From contig JAEINP010000003.1 of the NCBI GenBank assembly GCA_016342355.1, positions 1 through 64,000 on the forward strand: 64,000 nucleotides of DNA. Reading direction: 5' to 3'. The notes under the pieces are model-generated. The model had not been told where the DNA came from and made no database searches. It saw only the letters and a program-made list of their open reading frames with translations. The DNA comes from Desulfatibacillum sp. Lineage in GTDB: Bacteria > Desulfobacterota > Desulfobacteria > Desulfobacterales > Desulfatibacillaceae. Below are positions 1-9,071 of this stretch, in pieces. The translations under genes were made by a program, and so were the position numbers. The first letter of the stretch is position 1; each line of letters starts with the position of its first letter.

Positions 1-11
1 CCTCCACCAGA

Positions 12-43
12 AAACCCCTGTAAAAACAGGGGTTTATCTTTTT
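12..43 (+). terminator. Rho-independent terminator hairpin
   Basis: A perfect 9-bp stem (12-20 with 27-35, AAACCCCTG/CAGGGGTTT) encloses a 6-nt loop and is followed by a T-rich run to 43. It would end a + strand transcript entering from the left edge. On the - strand the arm is also followed by TTTT, so it may serve the integrase remnant ending at 76 as well. Confidence 0.65.
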
Positions 44-75
44 CAAAACCTCCCAAAATGCGGATCACTTGTTGA

Positions 76-558
76 TCACTCTTGATCATCGGATTTCGCC
101 TTCTTCCTCATTGGCACAACTTTTGCCCTGCCGGTCTTCCTGGCAACAATCTTGGCCACATCGAACCCTTCCTCTGTGTCAGCCTGACAATACCGATCAA
201 AGGCTTTATCGGTCCTGTGACCGGATGCCGTTTTGGTCTCATTCTCCCCCGGGAGCAGGGTTGTCTCGGTTGCCGTGGTGTGCCGGGCGCCTCCATAGAG
301 GTCCAGGCCTTTAATCCCCAGGTTGGAGCATGCCATTATCCAATGCTTGTAAAAATACTTTCCCCCAAACGGCGCACCGGCCTCAACGCCAGAGATGCCG
401 GAAAGATGCCGGAAGAACGGCATGTGTGGCAAACCGGGATACGGATCTTCCCGGTAGACGACCATGTGGTGGTGGAAATCAGGGACAACGGGCCGGGCAT
501 GGACGCCTTGTTCACCATCTCCCTGCCTGTTAAGGGAATCCCCCCCTGCCCTTTTCAA
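76..558 (-). pseudogene. tyrosine recombinase/integrase, C-terminal remnant
   Basis: The 160-residue frame carries the end of a phage-type tyrosine integrase. Near its middle is YGGARHTTAT, the catalytic Arg box, followed about 25 residues later by SGHRTDKAFDRY, which holds the conserved His and the Tyr nucleophile. The stretch before this (PFFRH, then FGGKYFYKHW) also resembles bacterial phage-like integrases. The N-terminal DNA-binding and core domains are absent: upstream sequence to 727 gives no matching frame, and full-length relatives are roughly 350-400 residues. It is therefore a decayed fragment, probably left by an excised or degraded mobile element. Alternatives: a frameshift hides part of the N-terminus; a standalone protein is unlikely. 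Confidence 0.6.
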
Positions 559-727
559 ATGGGTCCATTACTGCCAGTCCCCTGGCATCCAAACCAATCC
601 CTAACCTTTCAAGGGACTTGCATTTTATCCTGCAAGGCTTCATAATAAAATAACATGGAATATCGCTTGTTCGGATAATCATCGTCTAACATTCTTTATT
701 TCAAACATCCAAGGGGGAGGTTCTGCC

Positions 728-1684
728 ATGAAGCGGAAAAAGGTTTTTATAACTGGCATGGGAGGCTATGTGGGCCAGTGCCTGTGCAGGGAATTGGATC
801 GGGGAAGCTATTGCAGCCGGTTTTACGGTATGGACGTGAAAGAGCCCCTGTACAAGTTCAACAAAGGCGCCTTCCGCAAAATGGACATCAACGACCCGGC
901 CCTTTTGGACTGGATCAAGGAAATCCAGCCGGACGTCATCATCCATCTGGCCTATGTGCTCCAGCCTTCCCAGGACAGTGCGGGTATGCGAAAAATCAAT
1001 GTGGAGGGCACCAAACACGTTCTGGAAGCCGCCAGGCAGGCGGGAGCGGGCCAGGTTATGGTCACCAGCAGCGGAACCGCATACGGAGCGTGGCAGGATA
1101 ACCCGGTGCCCCTGAGAGAGGACCACCCCATCCGCCGCCATCCCCATTTCCAATATGCACGGGACAAAGCGGACGTGGAGGCTATCCTGGATGAATTCGT
1201 AAAAGAGAATCCCGACATCATCACCTCATGGGTGCGTCCCTGCATCATTTACGGACCCAATGTGGACAACTATATCAGCCAGCTTTTCACCCTGCCCGTG
1301 GCCATGGAGCTAAGAGGATGCCCTTCTCCTGAACTCCAGTTTGTCCATGAAGACGACGTGGTGGCTGCCCTACTCTTTCTCCTGAAAAAAGAGGCCCGGG
1401 GCCCCTTCAACCTGGCGCCGCCCGATACCGTGACCCTGGCGGATGTTAACGCCCTTTCAAAGAAACCTGTCATGCCCCTGACTCCGTCCATGATGGCCGC
1501 GGCGTTTCGAATCACCTGGGCGCTGGGCTTGCCCGTTCTCAAAGTCCCCGATTCCTTTGTGGACTTTATCCAATATCCGTGGGTGCTGGACACCACCAAG
1601 ATTATGGACCTGGGCTTCAAGTACACTTACTCCACCCGGGAGACCATAGAAATCATGCTCCGGGCAAAAAGGGTCATCGTTTAA
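728..1684 (+). CDS. NAD-dependent epimerase/dehydratase (extended SDR)
   Basis: A 318-residue extended short-chain dehydrogenase/reductase. The N-terminal Rossmann fold shows the NAD(P) motif TGMGGYVG at residues 10-16, and YARDK (143-147) is the catalytic YxxxK. Length fits sugar-nucleotide epimerases and related NAD(P)-dependent enzymes, but nothing here fixes the substrate. A strong Shine-Dalgarno (GGGGGAGG) lies about 7 bases before the ATG. It stands alone, between the integrase remnant and a methyltransferase on the same strand. Specific calls such as UDP-glucose 4-epimerase are not supported. Confidence 0.85.
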   Translation: MKRKKVFITGMGGYVGQCLCRELDRGSYCSRFYGMDVKEPLYKFNKGAFRKMDINDPALLDWIKEIQPDVIIHLAYVLQPSQDSAGMRKINVEGTKHVLEAARQAGAGQVMVTSSGTAYGAWQDNPVPLREDHPIRRHPHFQYARDKADVEAILDEFVKENPDIITSWVRPCIIYGPNVDNYISQLFTLPVAMELRGCPSPELQFVHEDDVVAALLFLLKKEARGPFNLAPPDTVTLADVNALSKKPVMPLTPSMMAAAFRITWALGLPVLKVPDSFVDFIQYPWVLDTTKIMDLGFKYTYSTRETIEIMLRAKRVIV

Positions 1685-1796
1685 CATAGAGCCTTGGATC
1701 AATTCCTTTACTTTTCCTTCCACGTATGCCATAATTACAGCCATATGAGTGTTTTTTTTGGGATATATTGTGCATGGTTATATGTGGAGGGAAAAA

Positions 1797-2705
1797 ATGG
1801 CATCCAGCGATTTTCAGCCTAGCCCCAGCTCCCAGGGATGCACCTTTCTTAGGGCGCTTTCCCAGTTCGAACGCCACCCGAAACTTCGCAACCCGGACTA
1901 TCTTGCGGGTAAATTCCTGAGCCCCACCCACCACAGGCTTTTAAAGGTGGCCCGGCCCTGGTGGGCCCACCCCATCCTGAAACGGGTCAGCCCCGGAGCC
2001 TACTTTTACCAGATCTCCCGCATCCGCTTTGGGGATGAAGCGCTTTTAAAGGCACTGGAAGAAGGAATTCGTCAGGTAGTCATCATGGGGGCGGGCAACG
2101 ACACCCGGGCGTTCAGGTTCCAGGACGCCCTTTTACGCCACAAGGCCCGGGTCATCGAACTGGACATCCCGTCCAGCCAGGCGTGGAAAACCCAAAAGGT
2201 CATAGAGTATTGGGGAGAGCTTCCCGGCCATGTGGCCTACGCGCCCATTGATTTTAACAAGACCACCCTGGAACAAGCCCTATTGGAGGATTCTTCCGTG
2301 GGGTACGACCCCTCGGCCAGGACCCTGTTCTTCTGGGAAGGGGTTTGCTACTACCTGGATCAGGAGTCCGTGCACAAGGTCCTGAATTTTATCCGGGACT
2401 CCTCCCCGGCTCAAAGCACCCTTGTCTTTGATTATTTCCAGCAAGCCGCCCTGGAAGGCCGCACCTCTCCTTACGGAGCTCAAACGGTCATGAAAAGAAA
2501 CCGGAAAAAGGGTGAGCCCTTTGTATTTGGCATCGAAGAAACCCTGATAGAAAATTTCCTGAGTGATCACAATCTGGAATTACTGACCCATATGAACCCC
2601 CGGGACGCCACATCCCACTACCTTTCCGACAAGGCAGGCGGACTATTGGGCAAGCAGCACGCCTACCTGAACATGGTCAAGGCCCGCACCATCCCACAAA
2701 CGTGA
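1797..2705 (+). CDS. LCMT-like SAM-dependent methyltransferase
   Basis: A protein of about 302 residues of the leucine carboxyl methyltransferase / putative O-methyltransferase family. VVIMGAGNDTRAFRF near residues 94-108 is the family's SAM-binding motif I, and LFFWEGVCYYL is the later family motif. The frame is open from a GTG at 1749, but the ATG at 1797 is preferred because GGAGG at 1786-1790 lies 6 bases ahead of it. Bacterial members methylate small molecules or polyketide-like carboxyls rather than PP2A; the substrate here is unknown. A promoter begins 7 bases after its stop, so it is likely the last gene of its transcript. Confidence 0.8.
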   Translation: MASSDFQPSPSSQGCTFLRALSQFERHPKLRNPDYLAGKFLSPTHHRLLKVARPWWAHPILKRVSPGAYFYQISRIRFGDEALLKALEEGIRQVVIMGAGNDTRAFRFQDALLRHKARVIELDIPSSQAWKTQKVIEYWGELPGHVAYAPIDFNKTTLEQALLEDSSVGYDPSARTLFFWEGVCYYLDQESVHKVLNFIRDSSPAQSTLVFDYFQQAALEGRTSPYGAQTVMKRNRKKGEPFVFGIEETLIENFLSDHNLELLTHMNPRDATSHYLSDKAGGLLGKQHAYLNMVKARTIPQT

Positions 2706-2711
2706 AGATTT

Positions 2712-2740
2712 TTGACAAATTGCATGAAATGTTATATACT
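2712..2740 (+). promoter_or_regulatory. near-consensus sigma-70 promoter
   Basis: TTGACA at 2712-2717 and TATACT at 2735-2740 are separated by exactly 17 bases. The transcript would begin near 2747, leaving a leader of about 155 nt before the FmdB start at 2902. This is the best promoter match I see in the window. Confidence 0.75.
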
Positions 2741-2746
2741 ATTCAA

Positions 2747-2901
2747 TTGTTTGATGGACTCGTGAGATTCCGTCAAATTCCGGGGTTATGATCCCGGACC
2801 CTGTGGCATTCGGCTACTGGGTTTTGAAAAGTATATAGCTTGGGTACTGCCCCGGGTATGGGTTATTCTACCCGGGCAACAGCCTGATTCGGAGATTTGT
2901 C
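2747..2901 (+). ncRNA. structured leader or 6S-like small RNA
   Basis: The predicted transcript folds strongly. An 8-bp hairpin pairs 2851-2858 with 2869-2876. A closing stem pairs 2774-2782 with 2890-2899 (one bulged G) and buries the GGAG ribosome-binding site of the next gene. A second hairpin, 2779-2784 with 2793-2798, uses part of the same 5' strand, so the two folds exclude each other. The 3' part (hairpin, then ACAGCCTG, then CGGAGAT) resembles the 3' strand of enterobacterial 6S RNA. It could be a 6S RNA gene, a regulatory leader controlling translation, or both. I recall no named riboswitch that fits. Confidence 0.4.
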
Positions 2902-3147
2902 ATGCCAATTTTTGAATTCAAATGCCTGGAATGTGAAGAGGTTTTTGAGGTGCTTTGTGTCAATTCCGACGACACTGTCGCCATGGAATGCAAGAAGTGC
3001 CAATCCCCAAATATTGAAAGAATCTTGTCCTCCACCAACTTCGCCATGGGAAGCAGCGGAGGAGGACAAGGCGCCGGGGCAAGCGCCCAGACTCGAAGCT
3101 GCTCTACAGGCTCTTGCACCACCTATAATGTGCCCGGGGTGGGCTGA
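2902..3147 (+). CDS. FmdB-family zinc ribbon protein
   Basis: An 81-residue protein. The N-terminal 45 residues form the FmdB/CxxC_CxxC_SSSS zinc ribbon: CLEC at 9-12 and CKKC at 30-33 would bind one zinc, after the typical start MPIFEFKC. The C-terminal half is low-complexity, rich in Gly, Ser and Cys (CSTGSC), as in many family members. GGAG at 2891-2894 is its ribosome-binding site and lies inside the leader stem described at 2747-2901. Function in the family is poorly defined (proposed regulatory role). It precedes the fur-feoA gene by 61 bases and may share its transcript. Confidence 0.8.
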   Translation: MPIFEFKCLECEEVFEVLCVNSDDTVAMECKKCQSPNIERILSSTNFAMGSSGGGQGAGASAQTRSCSTGSCTTYNVPGVG

Positions 3148-3208
3148 TAACCGGATACCATGGTTTGATTAAGCCCGTATTCCGGGTATTTCGCCCGAGG
3201 CGCCTGAT

Positions 3209-3931
3209 TTGAAAAAAAGATACGCCCTATTTGCCATGCCAGATTCCCTACATGTCCACAGCCTGGAGGAAAAGCAGTTTGCACAACTGTTTACCGACGA
3301 GGGCATAGAGGATGTGGAAGACCGCCTGGCCATCCTGCGGGTTTTCCTGGAAATCGAGGAGCATATCACCTCGGTCCAGTTGATGGACCTTTTGGAAAAG
3401 GCCGGGTATGAGTTTGAGCCCGACTTTGTGCGGGAAACCCTCCGGCTCATGTGCCGGTACGGTTTTGCCAGCAAACGGGACTTTGAAGGCCGTACCAGCA
3501 CCTACGAGCACCTGCACCTGGGCCAGCATCATGACCACATGATCTGCACCAAATGCGGGTCCATTACGGAATTTGTCCACGACCAATTGGAAGCGGTCCA
3601 GAAACAGGCGGCTGCTTCCTACGGGTTTCACATGCTCCAGCACAGGCTGGAGATTTATGGCCTGTGCTCCAAATGCTATAAAGAAAGGGTCAAACTTCTG
3701 CCCCTGGCAATGACCAAGGTGGGAGAACGGGCCACAATCCGGGATACAACAGGCTGCGCCAAGTTCAGGCATCGCCTCCTGACCATGGGATTACGCACCG
3801 GGGATAACCTGGAAGTAATCACTTCCGACGGCAGAGGGCAAGTGGTCGTTTCCGTAGAGGGCAGACGCATGGCCCTTGGCAGGGGACTGGCTCAGAAAAT
3901 CCTTGTGGAACCCATGAATGGTAATAGGTAA
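3209..3931 (+). CDS. Fur-family regulator fused to FeoA domain
   Basis: A 240-residue two-domain protein. Residues 1-160 are a ferric uptake regulator: winged helix, then the metal site HHDHMIC (107-113) and the structural zinc pairs CTKC (113-116) and CSKC (153-156). Residues 165-236 form a second, SH3-like FeoA domain (LGRGLAQKI near its end). A TTG start is chosen because GAGG lies 8 bases upstream; the next ATG (3236) has no such site. It sits 3 bases before feoA and then feoB, so it probably senses iron and controls this operon. The FeoA domain may couple the regulator to the transporter or the iron pool (inference). Confidence 0.88.
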   Translation: MKKRYALFAMPDSLHVHSLEEKQFAQLFTDEGIEDVEDRLAILRVFLEIEEHITSVQLMDLLEKAGYEFEPDFVRETLRLMCRYGFASKRDFEGRTSTYEHLHLGQHHDHMICTKCGSITEFVHDQLEAVQKQAAASYGFHMLQHRLEIYGLCSKCYKERVKLLPLAMTKVGERATIRDTTGCAKFRHRLLTMGLRTGDNLEVITSDGRGQVVVSVEGRRMALGRGLAQKILVEPMNGNR

Positions 3932-3934
3932 TCC

Positions 3935-4159
3935 ATGTTATTGAGTGAAATGAACCAAGGCCAGGAAGCGGTCATCGCCAAGGTTGGCGGCGCTGGCGCC
4001 TTTCGCAGGCGCCTTCTTGAGATGGGCTTTTTACGAGGCGCCACCCTGCGTGTGGAAAAATACGCCCCGCTGAAAGACCCCCTGGAAGTGACCCTGAACG
4101 GGTGCCATGTTTCCCTGCGTGTGGAGGAAGCAGCCCACATAGTCATGGAAGACGCGTGA
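3935..4159 (+). CDS. feoA: ferrous iron transport protein A
   Basis: A 74-residue stand-alone FeoA: a small SH3-like cytosolic protein that assists FeoB. The hallmark FRRRLLEMGFLRGATL (residues 23-38) is present, followed by the beta-strand DPLEVTLNGCHVSLR. It starts 3 bases after the fur-feoA stop, and its TGA overlaps the feoB ATG (ATGA), indicating translational coupling. The operon therefore encodes two FeoA domains, one free and one attached to Fur. Confidence 0.92.
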   Translation: MLLSEMNQGQEAVIAKVGGAGAFRRRLLEMGFLRGATLRVEKYAPLKDPLEVTLNGCHVSLRVEEAAHIVMEDA

Positions 4160-6342
4160 TGGCCTCCCTAAAAAAACTGACCATAGCCCTTGCGGGCAAT
4201 CCCAATTCAGGTAAAACCACCACCTTCAATAATATCACGGGAACCCGCCAAAAAGTGGGCAACTGGCCCGGCGTGACCGTGGAGAAAAAAGAAGGCCACG
4301 TGCGTTTTGGCGACTATGACCTGACGGTGGTGGACCTGCCGGGAACATACAGCCTGACCACCTTTTCCATCGAGGAAATCGTGGCCCGGAACTTCATCCT
4401 GGAAAACAAGCCCGACGTGGTGGTGGACATCATCGATTCCTCCAACCTGGAACGAAGCCTCTACCTGGCCACCCAATTGCGTGAGCTGGACACCCAGGTT
4501 CTTTTTGTCCTCAACATGGCGGACCTTGCCAAAGACAAAGGCATTGTAATCGACGCCGACATGCTGTCCTCCCTCCTGGAAGTGCCGGTGATTTTTACGG
4601 TGGGCAACCGGAACGAAGGCACGCCGGATCTGCTGAAAAACATCATCAGCGTGGCGGAATCAGGCAAGGGCCCTCCGGCGGAAAGACGTGTCCGGTACAG
4701 CCAGGATATTGAAAAAAGCATTGCCGTTGTACGGAATCTCCTCCAGGAACACGCCGGAGAGGGCTTTCCTTACAATCCAAGATGGACAGCCATCAAGCTC
4801 ATTGAAGCGGACGAAGTGGTCACCCAATTGGTCTCCAAGGAACTGGGACTGAACGCCGCGCCCATATTGGATGAAACAACCCGGCAACGGAACAAAATTT
4901 CCAATCTTTTCGACGATGAGCCCGAAATCCTCATGACCGAACAGCGCTACGGATTCATTGCCGGAATCGTGCGCGAGGTGGTCAAACGATCGTCCATCAA
5001 AAGGGTGGATGTTTCCCGGAATATCGACCTGGTCCTCACCAACCGGGTGTTGGGTTTTCCGATTTTCTTCTTTTTCATATGGGCCATGTTCCAGCTTACA
5101 TTCACCCTGGGCGCTTATCCGCAGACCTGGATAGAGCGGGGGGTGGAGCTCACATCCATGGGTATGACCCAAATCCTGCCTTCCGGCCTGATCCAGGATT
5201 TAATAGTCAACGGCATCATCGCCGGGGTGGGCAGCGTACTCATATTCCTGCCCAACATCCTGATTTTATTCTTCTGCATCGCCCTGTTCGAGGACACGGG
5301 TTACATGGCCCGGGCCGCTTTTCTCATGGACAAGGTCATGCACCTGGTGGGCCTCCACGGGAAATCCTTCATCCCCATGCTCATGGGTTTCGGATGCAAT
5401 GTGCCCGCCATCATGGCGGCCCGCACCCTGGAAAACGAAAAAGACCGCATCCTCACCATTCTCATCAATCCGTTCATGTCGTGCTCGGCTCGGCTGCCGG
5501 TCTATGTACTTTTGGCCGGGGCCTTTTTTGCCGAAAAGGCCGGGACCGTTATTTTCAGCATCTACCTTTTAGGCATTGTGCTGGCCATTGTCATGGGCAG
5601 GATATTCCGGAACACCTTGCTGAAGGGGAGCGTCGCCCCCTTTGTCATGGAATTGCCGCCCTACCGGGTGCCCATGGCCAAAAGCCTCATGATCCACATG
5701 TGGGACAGGAGCAAGCTCTTTTTAAAAAAAATGGGCGGGGTCATCCTGGTCGGCTCCATCATTATATGGGCGCTGTCCACCTTTCCCCAAAACGAGACCC
5801 TTGTCCGGCAGCACGAAATAGAAAAGCGGCAGGTGCAAACCACCTTTGCCGTGCGCAAACCCAACGCCTCGCAACAGGCCATCAACGTAAGAATGATGGA
5901 GCAGGACAAGGCCCTGGCCGCTCTGGACCGTAAATATCTGGCCATGGCCAAAGAAGAATCCTATCTGGGCGGTATCGGCAAGTTTTTCGCCCCGGTTTTT
6001 GCTCCCATAGGCATTGACTGGAAGGGCGGCGTAGCCCTGTTCACGGGATTTGTGGCCAAGGAGATAGTTATTTCCACCATGGGAGTGCTCCACGTCACCC
6101 GGGACGATTCGAAAAAAGGCCTGGCCGAAGCCCTGAAACAATCCGGTATGACGCCCTTATCCGCCTTTTCCATGATGGCGTTCATCCTGCTTTACGTCCC
6201 CTGCCTTGCTACGGTTTCGGCCATACGCCAGGAAACCAATTCATGGAAATGGACCGCCTTTTCCATTGGCTATAGCACTACCCTGGCCTGGGTGGTCGCC
6301 TTTGTCATTTTCCAGGGCGGACATTTGCTGGGACTGGGATAA
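4159..6342 (+). CDS. feoB: ferrous iron transport protein B
   Basis: A 727-residue inner-membrane Fe(II) transporter. The N-terminal G domain has G1 GNPNSGKTT (about 13-21), G3 DLPGTYSL and G4 NMAD; the helical NFeoB spacer follows to about residue 270. The C-terminal half has the two Gate repeats, with CNVPAIMAAR and MSCSARLPVY as conserved signatures, and ends in hydrophobic helices. The ATG at 4159 overlapping the feoA stop is preferred over an upstream in-frame ATG (4102) inside feoA. A strong hairpin follows the stop, ending the fur-feoA/feoA/feoB unit. Length is typical of the family. Confidence 0.96.
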   Translation: MASLKKLTIALAGNPNSGKTTTFNNITGTRQKVGNWPGVTVEKKEGHVRFGDYDLTVVDLPGTYSLTTFSIEEIVARNFILENKPDVVVDIIDSSNLERSLYLATQLRELDTQVLFVLNMADLAKDKGIVIDADMLSSLLEVPVIFTVGNRNEGTPDLLKNIISVAESGKGPPAERRVRYSQDIEKSIAVVRNLLQEHAGEGFPYNPRWTAIKLIEADEVVTQLVSKELGLNAAPILDETTRQRNKISNLFDDEPEILMTEQRYGFIAGIVREVVKRSSIKRVDVSRNIDLVLTNRVLGFPIFFFFIWAMFQLTFTLGAYPQTWIERGVELTSMGMTQILPSGLIQDLIVNGIIAGVGSVLIFLPNILILFFCIALFEDTGYMARAAFLMDKVMHLVGLHGKSFIPMLMGFGCNVPAIMAARTLENEKDRILTILINPFMSCSARLPVYVLLAGAFFAEKAGTVIFSIYLLGIVLAIVMGRIFRNTLLKGSVAPFVMELPPYRVPMAKSLMIHMWDRSKLFLKKMGGVILVGSIIIWALSTFPQNETLVRQHEIEKRQVQTTFAVRKPNASQQAINVRMMEQDKALAALDRKYLAMAKEESYLGGIGKFFAPVFAPIGIDWKGGVALFTGFVAKEIVISTMGVLHVTRDDSKKGLAEALKQSGMTPLSAFSMMAFILLYVPCLATVSAIRQETNSWKWTAFSIGYSTTLAWVVAFVIFQGGHLLGLG

Positions 6343-6366
6343 AAGGCCCGGATATCCCGGGCCTTT
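6342..6366 (+). terminator. terminator-like hairpin after feoB
   Basis: A perfect 10-bp stem pairs AAAGGCCCGG (6342-6351) with CCGGGCCTTT (6357-6366) around a 5-nt loop, beginning at the last base of the feoB stop. The T-run is short (TTT), so termination may be partial. Confidence 0.55.
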
Positions 6367-6409
6367 CGCGGAACAGGAATGACTCTCCCGACCAACTATA
6401 AGGCAAGGC

Positions 6410-7354
6410 ATGGACGTTTTTAAACCAGCGTATATTCAGACCAGGGATCTGGGCGTCCTGAAACAAAAAATCGACCAGGCCCTGGAAATCATGCGGGAGT
6501 GTGTGCTCTGCCCCCGGCAATGCCGGGTAAACCGGCTGGAACACGAGACCGGGATTTGCAATACCGGCCCTAACGCCGTGGTTTCCAGCTTTGGCCCCCA
6601 TTTTGGCGAGGAAGCCCCTCTGGTGGGCGAAAAAGGCTCGGGAACCATCTTTTTCGCCAACTGCAATCTCTTGTGCCTGTTCTGCCAGAATTATGGCATC
6701 AGCCATAAGGGAGAAGGCGAGGAAGTGGGGCCGGAATCCATCGCAAGGGTCATGATCCAACTGCAGGACGCCGGTTGCCGCAACATCAATTTTGTCACGC
6801 CTTCCCACGTCATCCCCCAAATTCTTCAAGCCGTGGACCTGGCTGCGGAACAAGGCCTGAGCATCCCCCTGGTCTACAATACCGGAGCCTATGATTCGGT
6901 GGAGAGTTTAAAACTCCTGGACGGCGTGGTGGATATCTACATGCCGGATTTCAAGTTCTGGCATCCCGAGATCGCCGGAAAAACCTGCCAAGCCCCGGAC
7001 TACCGCCAGGTGGCCTGCGCGGCCCTTAGGGAAATGCACCGGCAGGTGGGGGACCTGCAAATCAATAAACAGGGGCTTGCCACCCGGGGCCTGTTGGTGC
7101 GCCATCTGGTTTTGCCGGGAAGGATGGCCGGAACCAAACAGATCATGGAGTTTATCGCCCGCGAAATATCCCCCAACACCTATGTGAACATCATGCCCCA
7201 GTACCGTCCCCTTGGCAGGGCCGGAGAAATTCCCGGCCTGGAAGAGGCCTTGCATTTCCGAGAATACGAGCAGGCCGTGGCGGAAGCCCTCAAAGCGGGT
7301 ATCTCCCGCCTGGACGAACGCCGCCGTGTTTTTCGGATGGACATCACCCGCTGA
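6410..7354 (+). CDS. radical SAM protein, PflA-like activase family
   Basis: A 314-residue radical SAM enzyme of the group usually annotated as putative pyruvate formate-lyase activating enzyme. The cluster motif CNLLCLFC (C85, C89, C92) is the CxxxCxxC that binds the SAM-cleaving 4Fe-4S cluster. An N-terminal cysteine set, CVLCPRQC (31-38) plus C50, may bind a second metal or cluster. GSGTIFFANC leads into the barrel. AAGGCAAGGC supplies the ribosome-binding site. No glycyl-radical enzyme is adjacent, so its target cannot be named. The activity (5'-deoxyadenosyl radical formation) is inferred from the family. Confidence 0.85.
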   Translation: MDVFKPAYIQTRDLGVLKQKIDQALEIMRECVLCPRQCRVNRLEHETGICNTGPNAVVSSFGPHFGEEAPLVGEKGSGTIFFANCNLLCLFCQNYGISHKGEGEEVGPESIARVMIQLQDAGCRNINFVTPSHVIPQILQAVDLAAEQGLSIPLVYNTGAYDSVESLKLLDGVVDIYMPDFKFWHPEIAGKTCQAPDYRQVACAALREMHRQVGDLQINKQGLATRGLLVRHLVLPGRMAGTKQIMEFIAREISPNTYVNIMPQYRPLGRAGEIPGLEEALHFREYEQAVAEALKAGISRLDERRRVFRMDITR

Positions 7355-7373
7355 TGCGCCAATGAATTAGGGT

Positions 7374-9071
7374 TCAGGGCGCCGGAATAGCCTTCAAAAC
7401 CTGGAGGCCCAGAGCGCCGCTTGCCAGGTATGCATATCCCTCATGGACTTCTAATTTATAAAAGACATTCAGGGTTTCCACCCACGCGACCGTAACCGGA
7501 TTTAAAGGGTCGCTCACGTCCACAATGATCACGCTTGGCCCGTTATCAGACACGTACAGGTAGTTTCCCGACAGGGTCACAGCCCTGGCGGAGTTGGGGG
7601 TGTCCAGGTATGCCTTCTGCTCCGGGTTGGCCGGATCGGAAACATCCGCAACCTTGACGCCTTGATGGCCATCGGCAATAAAAGCATAATTTCCAGACAA
7701 CACGATGTCCTCTGCAAAGGCGGTGTCAAGGGCGCCGATTTCAGTTGGATTTTCCGGGTCCGATACATCCACGACCATGAGGCCGTCCATGCCATCGGCG
7801 ACGTAAGCAAGGTTGCCGGAAAGAGCCACGTCATAAGCGGAGCGCGTATCCAGTGTCCCTTTAATGGCGGGGTTGGCGGGATTGGAAACATCGATCACCC
7901 TCAGGCCTGCGTCTCCATCCGCCACATAGGCGTAATCGCCGGAAACCGTTACATTGTTAGCGTCTTCCGTATCCAGGTTACCGACCTCCCATGGAGCAGT
8001 GGGATCTGACACATCCAGGATGCGGAGGCCATCGTCTCCATCGGCCAGATAGGCATAGTCTCCCTGGACAGCCACACCCCGGGCGAAAGCGGATGAGGCC
8101 GAACCTTTAACACTTGGGTTGGCGGGATCGGAAATATCCACCACGGCCAGCCCCCCTGCCCCGTCAGCGACATAGGCGTGATCGCCTTGCAGGGCGACGT
8201 CTTGTGCGTCGATGGTATTCACGTACCCTACAATTTGGGAATTTGGCGCAATGGCGACATCCGTAATTTTCAAACCCTGATAACCGTTCGCCAGGTAAGC
8301 AATATTATCGAGAACCAAGATTCCATTCGTATCGCCGGAGTCGCGGGTTCCAAGAATTTTTGGATCTGCGGGGTCTGACACGTCCACCATTTTAAACCCA
8401 TTGCCATCACCCGCCACGTAAGCCGTAGTTCCAAAAACCGTCACGCTCCAGGATTCGCCTGTGCTTGCAGCGCCCACGATTTGGGGGGCTGCGGGGTTGG
8501 AAATATCCACCACCTTCATACCATGGGCGCCGTCAGCCACAAAGGCGTGGTCATTCGAGACAGCCACACTGCTGGCGTCTTCCGTGGCAACCGCTCCCAC
8601 TACCTGGGGGTTGGCGGGGTCGGAGATGTTCACAATTTTAAGCCCCTCAGCGTCATCGGCCACACAGGCGAAATTATTGCCGTAAAGGGCCACGTCCCTG
8701 GCCTGGAAAGTGGGGGCGGCGCCAACGACTTGCGGGTCCGTGGGATCGGTCACATCCATGACACAAAGACCGGCCGTGTCGTCCGCCACGTAGGCGAGGT
8801 TCCCGCTCACAGCTATGGAACGGGCCTTTTCCGTGTCTACAACACCGACGATTTGGGGATCCAAAGGATCATCCACGTCCACGACTTTCATGCCATCGCT
8901 GCTGTCCGCCACATAAGCATAATGGCCTGATATCGCCACGTCCCGGGCGGAGTCCGTTGCCACTGCCCCCAGGAGGGCGGGTGCGAAAGGATCCGCCACG
9001 TCAAACACACGCAGGCCGCCACTGGCGTCCGCCACATAGGCGGTGTTATTGGCCACGGCAACGTTCAGGGC
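7374..9071 (-). repeat. 14 tandem LVIVD-coding repeats (about 123 bp each)
   Basis: The C-terminal two thirds of the lipoprotein gene is built from 14 consecutive units of 41 codons. The protein pattern is kept well, for example AYVADSSDGM, AYVADDTAGL and AYVADGMDGL, but the DNA copies have diverged, so the array is old rather than recently amplified. Units 7 and 13 are the most degenerate (AYLANGYQGL and LYVSDNGPSV). Confidence 0.8.

Noticed and set aside
7374-9071. Tandem repeats considered as a CRISPR or satellite array
   Set aside because: The repeats keep one reading frame and a protein motif (LVIVD), and the DNA copies differ; there are no unique spacers.
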